Source: Acetomicrobium flavidum (GTDB lineage Bacteria; Synergistota; Synergistia; Synergistales; Acetomicrobiaceae). From it: a stretch of 64,000 bases of DNA. The stretch is from the NCBI RefSeq assembly GCF_900129645.1, contig NZ_FSQZ01000001.1:744001-808000 (forward strand), read 5' to 3'. Below the pieces are notes generated by a model. The model was not told the origin of the DNA and searched no databases. It saw only the letters and a program-made list of their open reading frames with translations. Both the position numbers and the translations under genes were made by a program. Of the stretch, positions 52,266 to 61,336 are shown in pieces. Position 1 is the first letter of the stretch. Each line of letters opens with the position of its first letter.

Positions 52266-52757
52266 CTATAATTTTTTTACCTCGGAACCTATCACCTTTA
52301 CTATCATTATCCAATTATCAGTGTAAAACTCAACGCTACGCCCTTTATTGCCACCCACATCGCTAGCTACTAAGGGAATCCCGTACTGTTCGAGCATTTT
52401 TTTTGTGGTTTCGATATTGCGCTCACCGATAGCCAAGAAGGAGGCAGAGTTTTTTCCTGGGACCGAGAACATCTGAGCCCCTCCGGCCATTTTGGCCTTA
52501 AGCCTGGATTTCAAGGCCCCCAAAGCTATTAAGTCTTCAATCAGCTTGGGGACAGCCGTATCGGCGTATTTGCCAAGTTTTTTAACATCCTTGCCTTCGT
52601 GATTATTGGGCAACATGATGTGGCTCATACCAGCCACCTTGGCTATATCGTCATATATTACTAGACCTATACACGAGCCCAGGCCAAGGGAAGTAAGCAC
52701 CACGGGATGTTTAGCCACCACTATATCCCCCATACCAACATGATAGACTGACGTCAT
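52266..52757 (-). CDS. cheD: chemoreceptor glutamine deamidase CheD
   Basis: Deamidates receptor glutamines and binds CheC. About 163 residues with TSLGLGSCIGLVIYDD containing the catalytic Cys, AGMSHIMLPNNH with the catalytic His, and GAQMFSVPGKNSASFLAIGERNIETT in parts. ATG 52757 lies ten bases after GGGGGTG and overlaps the end of cheC's surroundings by none (five-base gap). The open frame to 52856 lies inside cheC. Confidence 0.95.
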   Translation of the reverse strand: MTSVYHVGMGDIVVAKHPVVLTSLGLGSCIGLVIYDDIAKVAGMSHIMLPNNHEGKDVKKLGKYADTAVPKLIEDLIALGALKSRLKAKMAGGAQMFSVPGKNSASFLAIGERNIETTKKMLEQYGIPLVASDVGGNKGRSVEFYTDNWIMIVKVIGSEVKKL

Positions 52758-52761
52758 GGTA

Positions 52762-53394
52762 TCAGAGCACCCCCAGCTTGGAAAGCAGCGTAGACAGAGA
52801 CTGAGGATCCGGCAAAAGCATGACATGACCGCCCAGAGAATTCTTGTTGCTGGCAACGCAAAGTTTAGTCTCAGATATTATGGCCACTTCTCCTGTCATA
52901 CCATAATAGGCAGCCAAAAGATCGAGTATGGCCCCCAACATATCGTGGGCAATGGCCGGAACCGTGACCGGCAAAGCGCAGTTTATCATGGCGCTTATGG
53001 CATTCAAAAAGGAGCTCAATACGATATTGCCTACCTCCACCAACAGACTGTCGGCAATTTGGTCAATTTGATCCTGGAGCATATCTCCAAGATCCTTTTT
53101 GATCAATATATTGACTAACTCTTGGGCCGTTTCTTCGCTCATTATCCATAACATATTTCCGGAAATTTCTCCCTCGAACCTTAGATAGACAGCACAAACC
53201 AACTCCGTGGGCGAGGCATATCTGTCAGTCAGCTCATATATGGACACCAATTCCGCCTTAGGAACATCCATGGTCACGACGGACCCCAGCAGTTGAGATA
53301 AAGCCGTAGCGGCATTGCCAGCCCCTATATTCACGGTTTCCCTGATTACATCCAGATGGAAAGGACTCAGCTTCCCCAGCTCGTCATATTCCAT
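52762..53394 (-). CDS. cheC: CheY-P phosphatase CheC
   Basis: About 210 residues with two pseudo-symmetrical phosphatase motifs: LSPFHLDVIRETVNIGAGNAATALSQL (in part; Glu and Asn active residues) and DQIADSLLVEVGNIVLSSFLNA. Both carry the E-x3-N pattern, so both sites should be active, as in Bacillus and Thermotoga CheC. It dephosphorylates CheY-P and stimulates CheD. It starts seven bases after cheA and is followed directly by cheD. Confidence 0.95.
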   Translation of the reverse strand: MEYDELGKLSPFHLDVIRETVNIGAGNAATALSQLLGSVVTMDVPKAELVSIYELTDRYASPTELVCAVYLRFEGEISGNMLWIMSEETAQELVNILIKKDLGDMLQDQIDQIADSLLVEVGNIVLSSFLNAISAMINCALPVTVPAIAHDMLGAILDLLAAYYGMTGEVAIISETKLCVASNKNSLGGHVMLLPDPQSLSTLLSKLGVL

Positions 53395-53401
53395 CTTTCT
53401 A

Positions 53402-55429
53402 TCACCAATTTCCGACGCCAGCCACATCCAATATCAAAGCAACCTTGCCATCACCCAAAATCGTGGCTCCCGCCATACCCCGAACCTTTGATAAGAGCTT
53501 CCCCAAAGGTTTTATAACTATATCCTGTTGGCCTATCAGTTCATCGACTATGAGACCACGACGTTTGCCGCTGGCACCTGCTCGTACCACAACGACGGGG
53601 AATTCCTCTCCATCTTGTTCAACTTCAGGATAATTTAATAATGTCTTCAAATTATGAAGCGATAGAATCTCCCCCCTAACAGTGGTAACCAGGGATCCAT
53701 GTACATGCTTGACATCTTGTTTATCTACTAATAATGTTTCCTCAACGTTTTCCAGAGATATTGCATAAGTTTCATCGCCTATGCGTATTAAAAGGGCAAG
53801 AACTATGGCCAATGTCAAGGGCAACTTTAGAATTACCTTTGTGCCCTCGTCCACCTTTGACGTTATGTAGAACTGCCCGCCAAGGGATTCAACCTTGCTC
53901 TTCACTACATCCATGCCAACCCCGCGACCAGATAGGTCGGTCACCTTATCGGAGGTGCTGAAACCCGGAAGGCATACGAGTGCCAGGGCATCTTCATCGG
54001 GCATTAGGTCAGCTTCCTCTTTAGTAATTAGCCCCTTTTCAATCGCCTTTTTCTTGACAACCTTCGGGTCAATTCCCTTTCCATCATCCATTACCTCTAT
54101 AACAACGCTGTTGCCCTCCTGGTAGGCCGCTATCGTGATTGAACCCCTGCGAGGCTTGCCTTTGGCTATCCTTTCCTGTGGCGGTTCTATTCCGTGATCG
54201 ATGGCGTTTCGCAAAAGGTGAATCATGGGATCCCCGATCTCATCTATCAATGTCCTATCGAGCTCCGTCTCGCTTCCCTCTATAAAAAGTTCGGCCTCCT
54301 TTCCCAAGCCCTTACATAAATCTCGTACCATCCTGGGGAACCTGTCAAAGACGTAAGCAACCGGCACCATCCTCAATTTTGTAACTATTTCCTGGATTTC
54401 CGTCGAGATCCTGCCCAACTGTAACAGCGGCTCCTCAAATTCACTTAAACCTGCCTCAGCTGCCAGCCGCTCAATGCGCGCCCTTCCTATGACCAATTCT
54501 CCTACCAAATTCATCAGTTTATCCAGCCTGCCTATATCAACTCTCACGGTAGTGCTCTGTTGTTTTTTTATAGAGCTCAAAGCACCGTTCAAAGCACTCT
54601 CTTGGCTCTTCGTCTCGACCTGATCATGACCGCCTTCATCTTTGTGGTTGGCGACTTCCTCAGCACCCAGCTCCTCGGGCTCAGATTCGATAATCTCGAC
54701 AGCAAAGGCATCGATATCGACAATTGATGAAATAATCTTTTCAACTTCATGTTTTGGTTCCTTAGTGGCAAGATAAACGAAAAAGCTATCATCGAAATTC
54801 TCTTTCTCGAGGTCCTCTATGGAGGGCACAGTTTTAATGATCTCACCTATCTCATCAAGACGCGTAATTACCAAGTATACCCTTGCAGACTTAAGGGCGC
54901 AATCTTCAGCCATCTTTACAAAAATCTTATAAACATCCATTCCTTGTTTTCTTGCCTTATCAAACCATCCCAATTCCAAGGAGCTTAAACTGTCAACCGC
55001 ATCGGGTTCTACCTTTTTAGCGATACTCTTGCCGTCTCGATTAAAGGCCGCCTTTATACCGCTTGCAACTTCTCGTAATTTGTCGCCCAATTCCCCCTCT
55101 TTGCCGCCTTCCCTGATTTTTCCGATAGCTGCAGAAAGAAGGTCTAGACATTTGAACATTAGATCGATATCCTCTGTCTTCAATTCGTATTCATCGTTTC
55201 GAACTAGGTCCAGCATATCCTCTAAAGCATGAGTCAAAGTAGATATGCCTTCGTAACCCATCGCTGCAGCCATGCCCTTAAGGGTGTGCGCAATACGAAA
55301 TATTTCATTAATGGTATCTCGAGAATGTGGATCTTTCTCGAGCAACAGGATTAAGTCGTTCAATTCCTCCAAATGCTCACTGGATTCATCCAAAAAGGCA
55401 GATAAATACTCGCTCATATCCATCGCCAT
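53402..55429 (-). CDS. cheA: chemotaxis histidine kinase CheA
   Basis: A 675-residue kinase. The P1 HPt domain has the phospho-His in RIAHTLKGMAAAMGYEG (about residue 48). A linker with a possible P2 domain spans about 140-260. The P3 dimerisation helices contain LDKLMNLVGELVIGRARIE. The P4 ATPase has HLLRNAIDHGIEPP (N box), EVMDDGKGID (G1) and DLSGRGVGMDVV (G2). The P5 CheW-like domain fills the C-terminus to residue 675. cheW, cheY and receptors must lie elsewhere. Confidence 0.97.
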   Translation of the reverse strand: MAMDMSEYLSAFLDESSEHLEELNDLILLLEKDPHSRDTINEIFRIAHTLKGMAAAMGYEGISTLTHALEDMLDLVRNDEYELKTEDIDLMFKCLDLLSAAIGKIREGGKEGELGDKLREVASGIKAAFNRDGKSIAKKVEPDAVDSLSSLELGWFDKARKQGMDVYKIFVKMAEDCALKSARVYLVITRLDEIGEIIKTVPSIEDLEKENFDDSFFVYLATKEPKHEVEKIISSIVDIDAFAVEIIESEPEELGAEEVANHKDEGGHDQVETKSQESALNGALSSIKKQQSTTVRVDIGRLDKLMNLVGELVIGRARIERLAAEAGLSEFEEPLLQLGRISTEIQEIVTKLRMVPVAYVFDRFPRMVRDLCKGLGKEAELFIEGSETELDRTLIDEIGDPMIHLLRNAIDHGIEPPQERIAKGKPRRGSITIAAYQEGNSVVIEVMDDGKGIDPKVVKKKAIEKGLITKEEADLMPDEDALALVCLPGFSTSDKVTDLSGRGVGMDVVKSKVESLGGQFYITSKVDEGTKVILKLPLTLAIVLALLIRIGDETYAISLENVEETLLVDKQDVKHVHGSLVTTVRGEILSLHNLKTLLNYPEVEQDGEEFPVVVVRAGASGKRRGLIVDELIGQQDIVIKPLGKLLSKVRGMAGATILGDGKVALILDVAGVGNW

Positions 55430-55452
55430 CAGCTCCGTTCTTTTGCTGCTCT

Positions 55453-56517
55453 TTATTGCTTTTGCCTTATTACGGCCATCTCCTCTAAGCGTTCAGGTAT
55501 GACATCAAGCGGAAGAACCTCATCCACACCACCAGATTCTACCGCTGCCTTAGGCATCCCGTATATCACGCAGGTCTCGCTCGATTCCGCTATTACGTAA
55601 CCTCCCTTTTGTCGAATTGCCTTTGCCCCTTCGGCCCCATCTCGCCCCATGCCCGTAAGTATTACACCTAAAGATGCTCCACCGACAGTGTCGGCCACGC
55701 TTAAAAACAAGAAATCCGCAGCGGGCTTAACCGAATGAAGTGGAGGCATGTCCGATAAACGAGATACCAACTGTCTCATCTTATTGTATTCTACTATAAG
55801 ATGACTACCCCCTGGGGCAACTACCGCCATACCGGGCTTCAATGGTAAATTGTCGTATCCTTCTACTACCTCAAGTTTAGAGACCTCGTTTAATCTCTCC
55901 GCAAAGCTCTTGGTAAAGCCCTTGGGCATGTGCTGAACGATAACTATTGGTGCTATAGATGTAGTTTCTATTTTTTCTAATATTCTCTGTATAGCCCGAG
56001 GCCCTCCCGTAGACGCTGCAATAGCAACCAATTCCACTTGGCCTTTCCTTGTAATTGGTGCTTTTTTTACCTCTATCATCGGCAAGACAGCAACGCCTGT
56101 AAGCTTCTCAACCGCGACAGAAGCAGCAGCAATGACCTTTTCTCTGAGTTCTTGAGCTACTGTCTTCATGTCCAATGATATGGTACCCGAGGGCTTGGTC
56201 ACGAAGTCGATCGCACCCAAAGCCAGAGCTTTTATGGTCGTTTCCGCTCCCTGACGCGTAAGGCTGCTTACCATGATGACGGGGGTGGGCTTAAGGCGCA
56301 TTATTTCCCTCAAGGCAGCAAGCCCATCCATCTGCGGCATTTCGACGTCAAGCGTAACCACATCAGGTTGCAATTTAATAACTTTTTCAACTGCCTCTTT
56401 CCCATTTCTAGCCCTGTCTATTACTTTAATGTGGGGATCCTCTTCCAATAAATCGGAGATGACCTTGCGCATGAAAGCCGAATCATCGACGACTAATACC
56501 TTTATCTGCTTAATCAT
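55453..56517 (-). CDS. cheB: chemotaxis methylesterase/deamidase CheB
   Basis: A receiver domain (about 1-120; VLVVDDSAFMRKV, phospho-Asp in VVTLDVEMPQMDG) is joined to the methylesterase domain with the catalytic triad in IAASTGGPRAIQ (Ser), VQHMPKGFTKSFAERL (His) and ILTGMGRDGAEG (Asp). ATG 56517 lies eight bases inside the pilZ gene behind AGGTGA. cheR is not in the window. Confidence 0.97.
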   Translation of the reverse strand: MIKQIKVLVVDDSAFMRKVISDLLEEDPHIKVIDRARNGKEAVEKVIKLQPDVVTLDVEMPQMDGLAALREIMRLKPTPVIMVSSLTRQGAETTIKALALGAIDFVTKPSGTISLDMKTVAQELREKVIAAASVAVEKLTGVAVLPMIEVKKAPITRKGQVELVAIAASTGGPRAIQRILEKIETTSIAPIVIVQHMPKGFTKSFAERLNEVSKLEVVEGYDNLPLKPGMAVVAPGGSHLIVEYNKMRQLVSRLSDMPPLHSVKPAADFLFLSVADTVGGASLGVILTGMGRDGAEGAKAIRQKGGYVIAESSETCVIYGMPKAAVESGGVDEVLPLDVIPERLEEMAVIRQKQ

Positions 56518-57187
56518 GAAGCCCGTCACCTGCATTTCTTAATTCTTTATCCCTTATGAATCTGATGAGCCTTTTTTCAACAAAGCGGGGATAACCTTCA
56601 AATTGCAACCCCATTTCGCGAAAAACTCCTTCATCTACAATACGAGCGATATTGGATATTAAAAAAATATTTTCACTGCTCAAGTTTACCCATAAATACA
56701 CTCTATGGCCCACATCCAAGCCCATCTCTTTCATTTTCGTCCTCAATCTCATGCCGCCCAAACTAATGTCGACGCAGCTAGCTTTTTCCCAGCGACCAAC
56801 CATAGGAAACATTTCCTCCAGTGAAAGCGGGAAGAACAAAATATCAACATTACACTGGACTCTGGCGTACCTTCGCCTTTGGATCTTGACGGGGTTTCCC
56901 GCAGGGACAAGCCACAATAACGAGACGTTGCCGCTCATGCTCCTGCGCAAGACCTTCATTGGAATCATCGTCGGCGGCTGTTTCTCGTACATCACCAGCT
57001 CTAAGATGGTATCCCTATATAATGGCACAAGCGCATTCTTAAAAAGTGGATGAGAGACAGCTACCAGATTATCTTTGACATCCTCGATCCTTGAAGGATA
57101 ACTGCCCTTATATAAGCCCGATGTGACATTTATTACGACCTTAGAGCTGATTCTTTCTTCCAAGAGGATAGACAGCAACTTGTCCAA
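56510..57187 (-). CDS. YcgR-like PilZ domain protein (c-di-GMP-responsive flagellar brake family)
   Basis: 225 residues. The N-terminal YcgR-type domain (about 1-100; VVINVTSGLYKGSYPSRIEDV) is followed by a PilZ domain with the c-di-GMP motifs RRRYARVQC (RxxxR) and DISLGGMRLRT (D/NxSxxG). Proteins of this type bind c-di-GMP and slow the motor or act on flagellar assembly. It lies between flhG and cheB, seven bases before flhG's stop ends, and overlaps cheB. Confidence 0.9.
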   Translation of the reverse strand: MDKLLSILLEERISSKVVINVTSGLYKGSYPSRIEDVKDNLVAVSHPLFKNALVPLYRDTILELVMYEKQPPTMIPMKVLRRSMSGNVSLLWLVPAGNPVKIQRRRYARVQCNVDILFFPLSLEEMFPMVGRWEKASCVDISLGGMRLRTKMKEMGLDVGHRVYLWVNLSSENIFLISNIARIVDEGVFREMGLQFEGYPRFVEKRLIRFIRDKELRNAGDGLHD

Positions 57188-57193
57188 TGACGT

Positions 57194-58078
57194 TCACCTC
57201 AATTGGAGTTGTCTCAAAAGTCGCATGCAAAAAGCCTTAATTCCTCTGCCAGTAGGAACCTCTTCAATCCCTTCTTCATTTTCTAGGTTAAAGATCTTTC
57301 GTGCAATCTGAATGACGCACTTTGAAGCTTCACAATTCGGGTCTGCGATGATAAAAGGTATTCCTATTTTCACGGCCTCCTCAACATGGGGATCTCTTAA
57401 GATATAACCAGCCATATTGAGATTTATGTCCAAAAAATCCCTTGCAGTGAATTGAAGCCTCGATGCAATCTCGAGGGCCTCTTTGTTTGATTTGGCCATA
57501 TTGATTATAAGATGCACTTCCGGTGACGCAGCGGCACTCAGAGACACCGCCTTAAGCAAGCCGTAACAATCTCTGATTGCAGTGGGGTCAGGCGAGGTAA
57601 CGAGGATCAATGAATCGGAGGCGATAGCAAATACCACTATGGAACGATGTATCCCCGCGCCCGTATCAATTAACAAGACATTGCCATATTCTTCCAAAGA
57701 TGAAAACTCCTCGATCAATTTAACTTGTTTTGTCATATCTAGGTCTGCCATGTCCTGTAAACCTGTCCCTCCAGGCAATATGTACACGTTCTCCTGTACC
57801 GAGACAAGTATTTCCGACAGCTTCTTTTCACCGCTTATTACATGTCCTAGATGGTATTTCGGATACATCCCAAACATGACATCCACATTTGCAAGGCCAA
57901 GATCACCATCAAGCACTATTGTCCGAATTCCCATGCTTCCCAGGGCCAAAGCCAGGTTGACCGACAGGCTTGTTTTGCCAACCCCGCCCTTGCCGCTTGC
58001 TACCGTATAAGTCTTTATGCCACCGGCGATCTTTCTCTTTAAATTCCTTAATTCGAAGGCTTGATCTTTCTTTTTCAT
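57194..58078 (-). CDS. flhG: flagellar number regulator FlhG (MinD-like ATPase)
   Basis: A 294-residue MinD/ParA-type ATPase with deviant Walker A VASGKGGVGKTSLSVNLALALG, Walker A' VLDGDLGLANVDVMFG and Walker B VLLIDTGAGIH. The N-terminal basic segment (FELRNLKRKI) resembles the DQAxxLR-type motif (here DQAFELR) that stimulates FlhF GTPase. The C-terminus has a possible amphipathic helix (FCMRLLRQLQLR). It lies five bases after flhF. Confidence 0.95.
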   Translation of the reverse strand: MKKKDQAFELRNLKRKIAGGIKTYTVASGKGGVGKTSLSVNLALALGSMGIRTIVLDGDLGLANVDVMFGMYPKYHLGHVISGEKKLSEILVSVQENVYILPGGTGLQDMADLDMTKQVKLIEEFSSLEEYGNVLLIDTGAGIHRSIVVFAIASDSLILVTSPDPTAIRDCYGLLKAVSLSAAASPEVHLIINMAKSNKEALEIASRLQFTARDFLDINLNMAGYILRDPHVEEAVKIGIPFIIADPNCEASKCVIQIARKIFNLENEEGIEEVPTGRGIKAFCMRLLRQLQLR

Positions 58079-58082
58079 CGCA

Positions 58083-59261
58083 TTAAACCCTTGTTTGTCT
58101 TAACGTCTCCAAGCCTAAAGCAAGCCTTGCAAGTCGAAGGGGTAAGGCCACTTCTATATCTCTCGGCACGTCTTGTCCTGTAGTAATGTATGATAAAGGT
58201 ACTTTGTAGGTCTTGATCAACCTAAATAAACTTCCCAGCGAAGGGGCCTCATCCAACTTCGTAAATATGATAGCATTGTAAGGAACCACATTAAGCTTTT
58301 CCATGACATCTGCCATGGTAGGATAAGAAAGATTAGCCGCTATTAAAAGATGGACACAATCAGGACGCAGGGCCTCATAAACCTTGCGATACTCTTCCAG
58401 TCGTAGGAGATCGTTTTGGCTCCCTCCCGGGAGGTCTGCCAACACAATCTCGGCATCGTGATTACTTAAAGCCCTCTCCACGTCGCCGGCGTTCGAGACA
58501 ACTTCCATGGGCACCTCCAGTATGCCTGCATATGTGCGCAATTGCTCCACTGCAGCTATGCGATAGGTATCGGCCCCAAGGAGCAAGACTTTTCTTTTAT
58601 GCCAAAGGGCAAATATGGCTGCGAGCTTGGCTATGGTGGTGGTTTTGCCCACACCCGTAGGGCCTATGAACATGGCCCTTTTGCCACCTAAGGCTGAGAT
58701 GAAATCCTTGCCCGTCACCAAGGTGTGATCGGCCAGAAATTCGTCGAGGGATTTATCCTCCTTGATGTTTGCATATTCCTTAACTATTTCCATAGCGATA
58801 AGGGGGTCGAAACCGCTTTGCATCAATCCTTCGTAAATGTTATCACTTCCAAGCGGGGCCAGGGTTTCAGGGGATTGCTTCTGATTATATCTATCCTTTT
58901 CTTCGATCGGCTTATGCGATAAAGCAACAGCCTCGTTGGATAATTCAAGGACATCTGAAAAGTTATTTGAGTCTTTATTTAATGCTACATCAAAGGAAGT
59001 AGTCGATGCGCCCTCAAGCAACTTCTGAAAGGCGATTAAGCGATCGCGCTTTCCTTGTTCAAGCTTTTCCTGTGCTTCATCGTCCTCCAAAATACCTGCA
59101 GTCACAATATATTTCCGTTTTTTAAACAACCCTAAAAATCCCCCACGTTTAACCGGGACGCTTGATAAGACGACGGCTTCGGGACCAAGCTTTTTTCTGG
59201 CCTTCTCAAAGGCCTCACTTTCCGCATCCACCTCATAAATTATCTGTTTGACGACCCGCAT
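58083..59261 (-). CDS. flhF: flagellar biosynthesis GTPase FlhF
   Basis: An SRP-family GTPase of 392 residues that places flagella. The N-terminal B domain (about 1-120; VDAESEAFEKARKKLGPEAVVLSS) is followed by an N domain and the G domain with G1 MFIGPTGVGKTTTIAKLA, LLGADTYRIAAVEQLRTYA, ADLPGGSQND and TKLDEAPSLGSLF. The end GQDVPRDIEVALPLRLARLALG is typical. Between flhA and flhG with gaps of two to five bases. Confidence 0.96.
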   Translation of the reverse strand: MRVVKQIIYEVDAESEAFEKARKKLGPEAVVLSSVPVKRGGFLGLFKKRKYIVTAGILEDDEAQEKLEQGKRDRLIAFQKLLEGASTTSFDVALNKDSNNFSDVLELSNEAVALSHKPIEEKDRYNQKQSPETLAPLGSDNIYEGLMQSGFDPLIAMEIVKEYANIKEDKSLDEFLADHTLVTGKDFISALGGKRAMFIGPTGVGKTTTIAKLAAIFALWHKRKVLLLGADTYRIAAVEQLRTYAGILEVPMEVVSNAGDVERALSNHDAEIVLADLPGGSQNDLLRLEEYRKVYEALRPDCVHLLIAANLSYPTMADVMEKLNVVPYNAIIFTKLDEAPSLGSLFRLIKTYKVPLSYITTGQDVPRDIEVALPLRLARLALGLETLRQTRV

Positions 59262-59263
59262 AT

Positions 59264-61336
59264 CTATTCCACCATCCCTAAAGATCTGACCTTAGTGCCC
59301 GGTTCTATTTCATTATATGAAACAACATGTACATCAGGCAGCTTGTTTTCGATGATCTTTCTCACAATAAACCTAACATCAGGATGGACAAGCAGCACCG
59401 GAAACTTGCCTTCCATGGCCATTCTCTCGGCGGCCTTAGCGATAAGGGAAGTCATTGAGTTTAATTCCTTTGGGTCCATCTGCAGCTGCCAACCCTGCAG
59501 CAGGTCTCCCTTTAAGGACTCTCTAATTTTTTGCTCCCAGGTAGGCGAAAGCGTCATCACCGTGATCTGACCGTCATCTCCCTTAAACCTGTGCGTTATG
59601 TGCCTGGAAAGGGCTTCTCTCACCCTTTCCGTAAGGAAATCTACGTTTCTTGAAATGCGGGCGTTATCGGCCAAAGCTTCGAATATGGTAACTAAATCGC
59701 GTACGGGTATGGACTCGCGCAACAAATTTTGAAGGACTTTCTGGACCTCGCCCAAAGATATCACGGACATAAGCTCCTCTACCACGGCAGAATAGTTTTC
59801 TTTGACCATATCTATGAGCTTCTGCACGTCCTGTCTTGAAAGCAGGTCAGCGCCATATTTTTTAATTGTTTCCGACAGATGCGTGGCTAACACTGACGGA
59901 GCGTCAACTACGGTAAAGCCCAATTCTTCGGCCTTTTCGCGAATTTCGGGAGATATCCAAAAGGCCTTAAGCCCAAAGGTGGGTTCCGTGGTAGGAATAC
60001 CCACAAGGGTCTCTTCTGTGCCCGATGTATTGATGGCCAAATAATGATCGGGGATCAGCTCTCCCTTTGCAATTTCCACTCCCCTTATCTTAATCACATA
60101 TTCCGTAGGCTTTAATTGAATGTTGTCTCTTATCCTTATAGGTGGAACTATAAGCCCCAGGTCGAGCGCCATCTGCCGCCTTATGGTGCTTATGCGTTCA
60201 AGCATATCCCCGCCCTGAGAGGGGTCCACTAGGGGTATGAGGGCATAGCCTATCTCAAGCTCCATAGGCTCCACTGTCATGAGCGGCAACACGCTTTCAG
60301 GCGTAGCCTGTGGGGCCTTGGCTTGCTGCGGCGCCTGTTCCTTTGGCCTCTCCTCGATACGCTTTTTTTCCTTGATCATACGATAGCCCAAGAAGGCTAG
60401 AAGTCCTCCAATCGTGGCAAAGGGCAAAAAGGGAAGCCCCGGCACTATCGCCAAAAGAAAGAGCATTCCGGCGCTGATCAACAAAGGCTTATGGTTTGAT
60501 ACCAGCGAATTTATCAGGTCCATACCAAGGCTCGCTTCCCCTGCAGCCCGTGTCACTATAACACCCGTTGCAGTGGAAAAAATAAGGGCAGGTATCTGGG
60601 CAACCAATCCGTCTCCAACGGTCAAAAGGCCGTAAATCTGCAAGGCCTGCGATGCGGGAACGCCTCTCTGCAGGACTCCGATAGCAAGACCGCCCAATAT
60701 ATTTATGACGGTGATTATAAGCCCTGCTATCGCATCTCCTTTTACGAATTTAGATGCACCATCCATCGCTCCGTAGAAGTCAGCCTCTCGCTGTATGCGA
60801 GCACGCCTTTGTCTTGCTTCCGCCTCATCGATGAGCCCTGAGTTTAAATCTGCATCAATGGCCATCTGTTTGCCCGGCATGCCGTCGAGCGTAAATCTGG
60901 CAGCAACTTCAGCAACCCGTTCGGCTCCTTTGGTTATCACGATAAATTGGATGACAACCAATATCAAAAACACTACCGCACCCACTACGTAGTTTCCTCC
61001 TACCACGAAATTTCCAAAGGCCAACACCACTTCTCCGGCGTATCCGTTTAAAAGAATTAGTCTGGTCGTTGAGACGTTGAGGGCTAGCCTATAAAGCGTG
61101 GCCAACAGCAGTATGGTAGGAAAAGCCGCTATTTCCAGGGCCTCTTTGACGTAAAAGGTCGAAAGCAGGGTAACTACGGCAAAAGTTATATTTAAGGACA
61201 AAAGCACATCCAAAAGCCTCGTCGGCATTGGAATGATCATCATCCCGACTATCAGCACGACCAATACTGCCATTGTCACATCTGCGAAGCGCAATATTCT
61301 CTTTTTGTCCGAGGTCCCTTCCCTAGCTGTGCCCAT
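59264..61336 (-). CDS. flhA: flagellar type III export protein FlhA
   Basis: A 690-residue export gate component. About eight N-terminal membrane helices span residues 20-320, including the conserved cytoplasmic loop FTLDGMPGKQMAIDADLNSGLIDEAEARQRR (in parts) and GASKFVKGDAIAGLIIT. The large cytoplasmic domain from about 340 ends with PVLLVHPDVRFIVRKIIENKLPDVHVVSYNEI. Its start overlaps the end of flhB by 14 bases. Confidence 0.98.
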   Translation of the reverse strand: MGTAREGTSDKKRILRFADVTMAVLVVLIVGMMIIPMPTRLLDVLLSLNITFAVVTLLSTFYVKEALEIAAFPTILLLATLYRLALNVSTTRLILLNGYAGEVVLAFGNFVVGGNYVVGAVVFLILVVIQFIVITKGAERVAEVAARFTLDGMPGKQMAIDADLNSGLIDEAEARQRRARIQREADFYGAMDGASKFVKGDAIAGLIITVINILGGLAIGVLQRGVPASQALQIYGLLTVGDGLVAQIPALIFSTATGVIVTRAAGEASLGMDLINSLVSNHKPLLISAGMLFLLAIVPGLPFLPFATIGGLLAFLGYRMIKEKKRIEERPKEQAPQQAKAPQATPESVLPLMTVEPMELEIGYALIPLVDPSQGGDMLERISTIRRQMALDLGLIVPPIRIRDNIQLKPTEYVIKIRGVEIAKGELIPDHYLAINTSGTEETLVGIPTTEPTFGLKAFWISPEIREKAEELGFTVVDAPSVLATHLSETIKKYGADLLSRQDVQKLIDMVKENYSAVVEELMSVISLGEVQKVLQNLLRESIPVRDLVTIFEALADNARISRNVDFLTERVREALSRHITHRFKGDDGQITVMTLSPTWEQKIRESLKGDLLQGWQLQMDPKELNSMTSLIAKAAERMAMEGKFPVLLVHPDVRFIVRKIIENKLPDVHVVSYNEIEPGTKVRSLGMVE

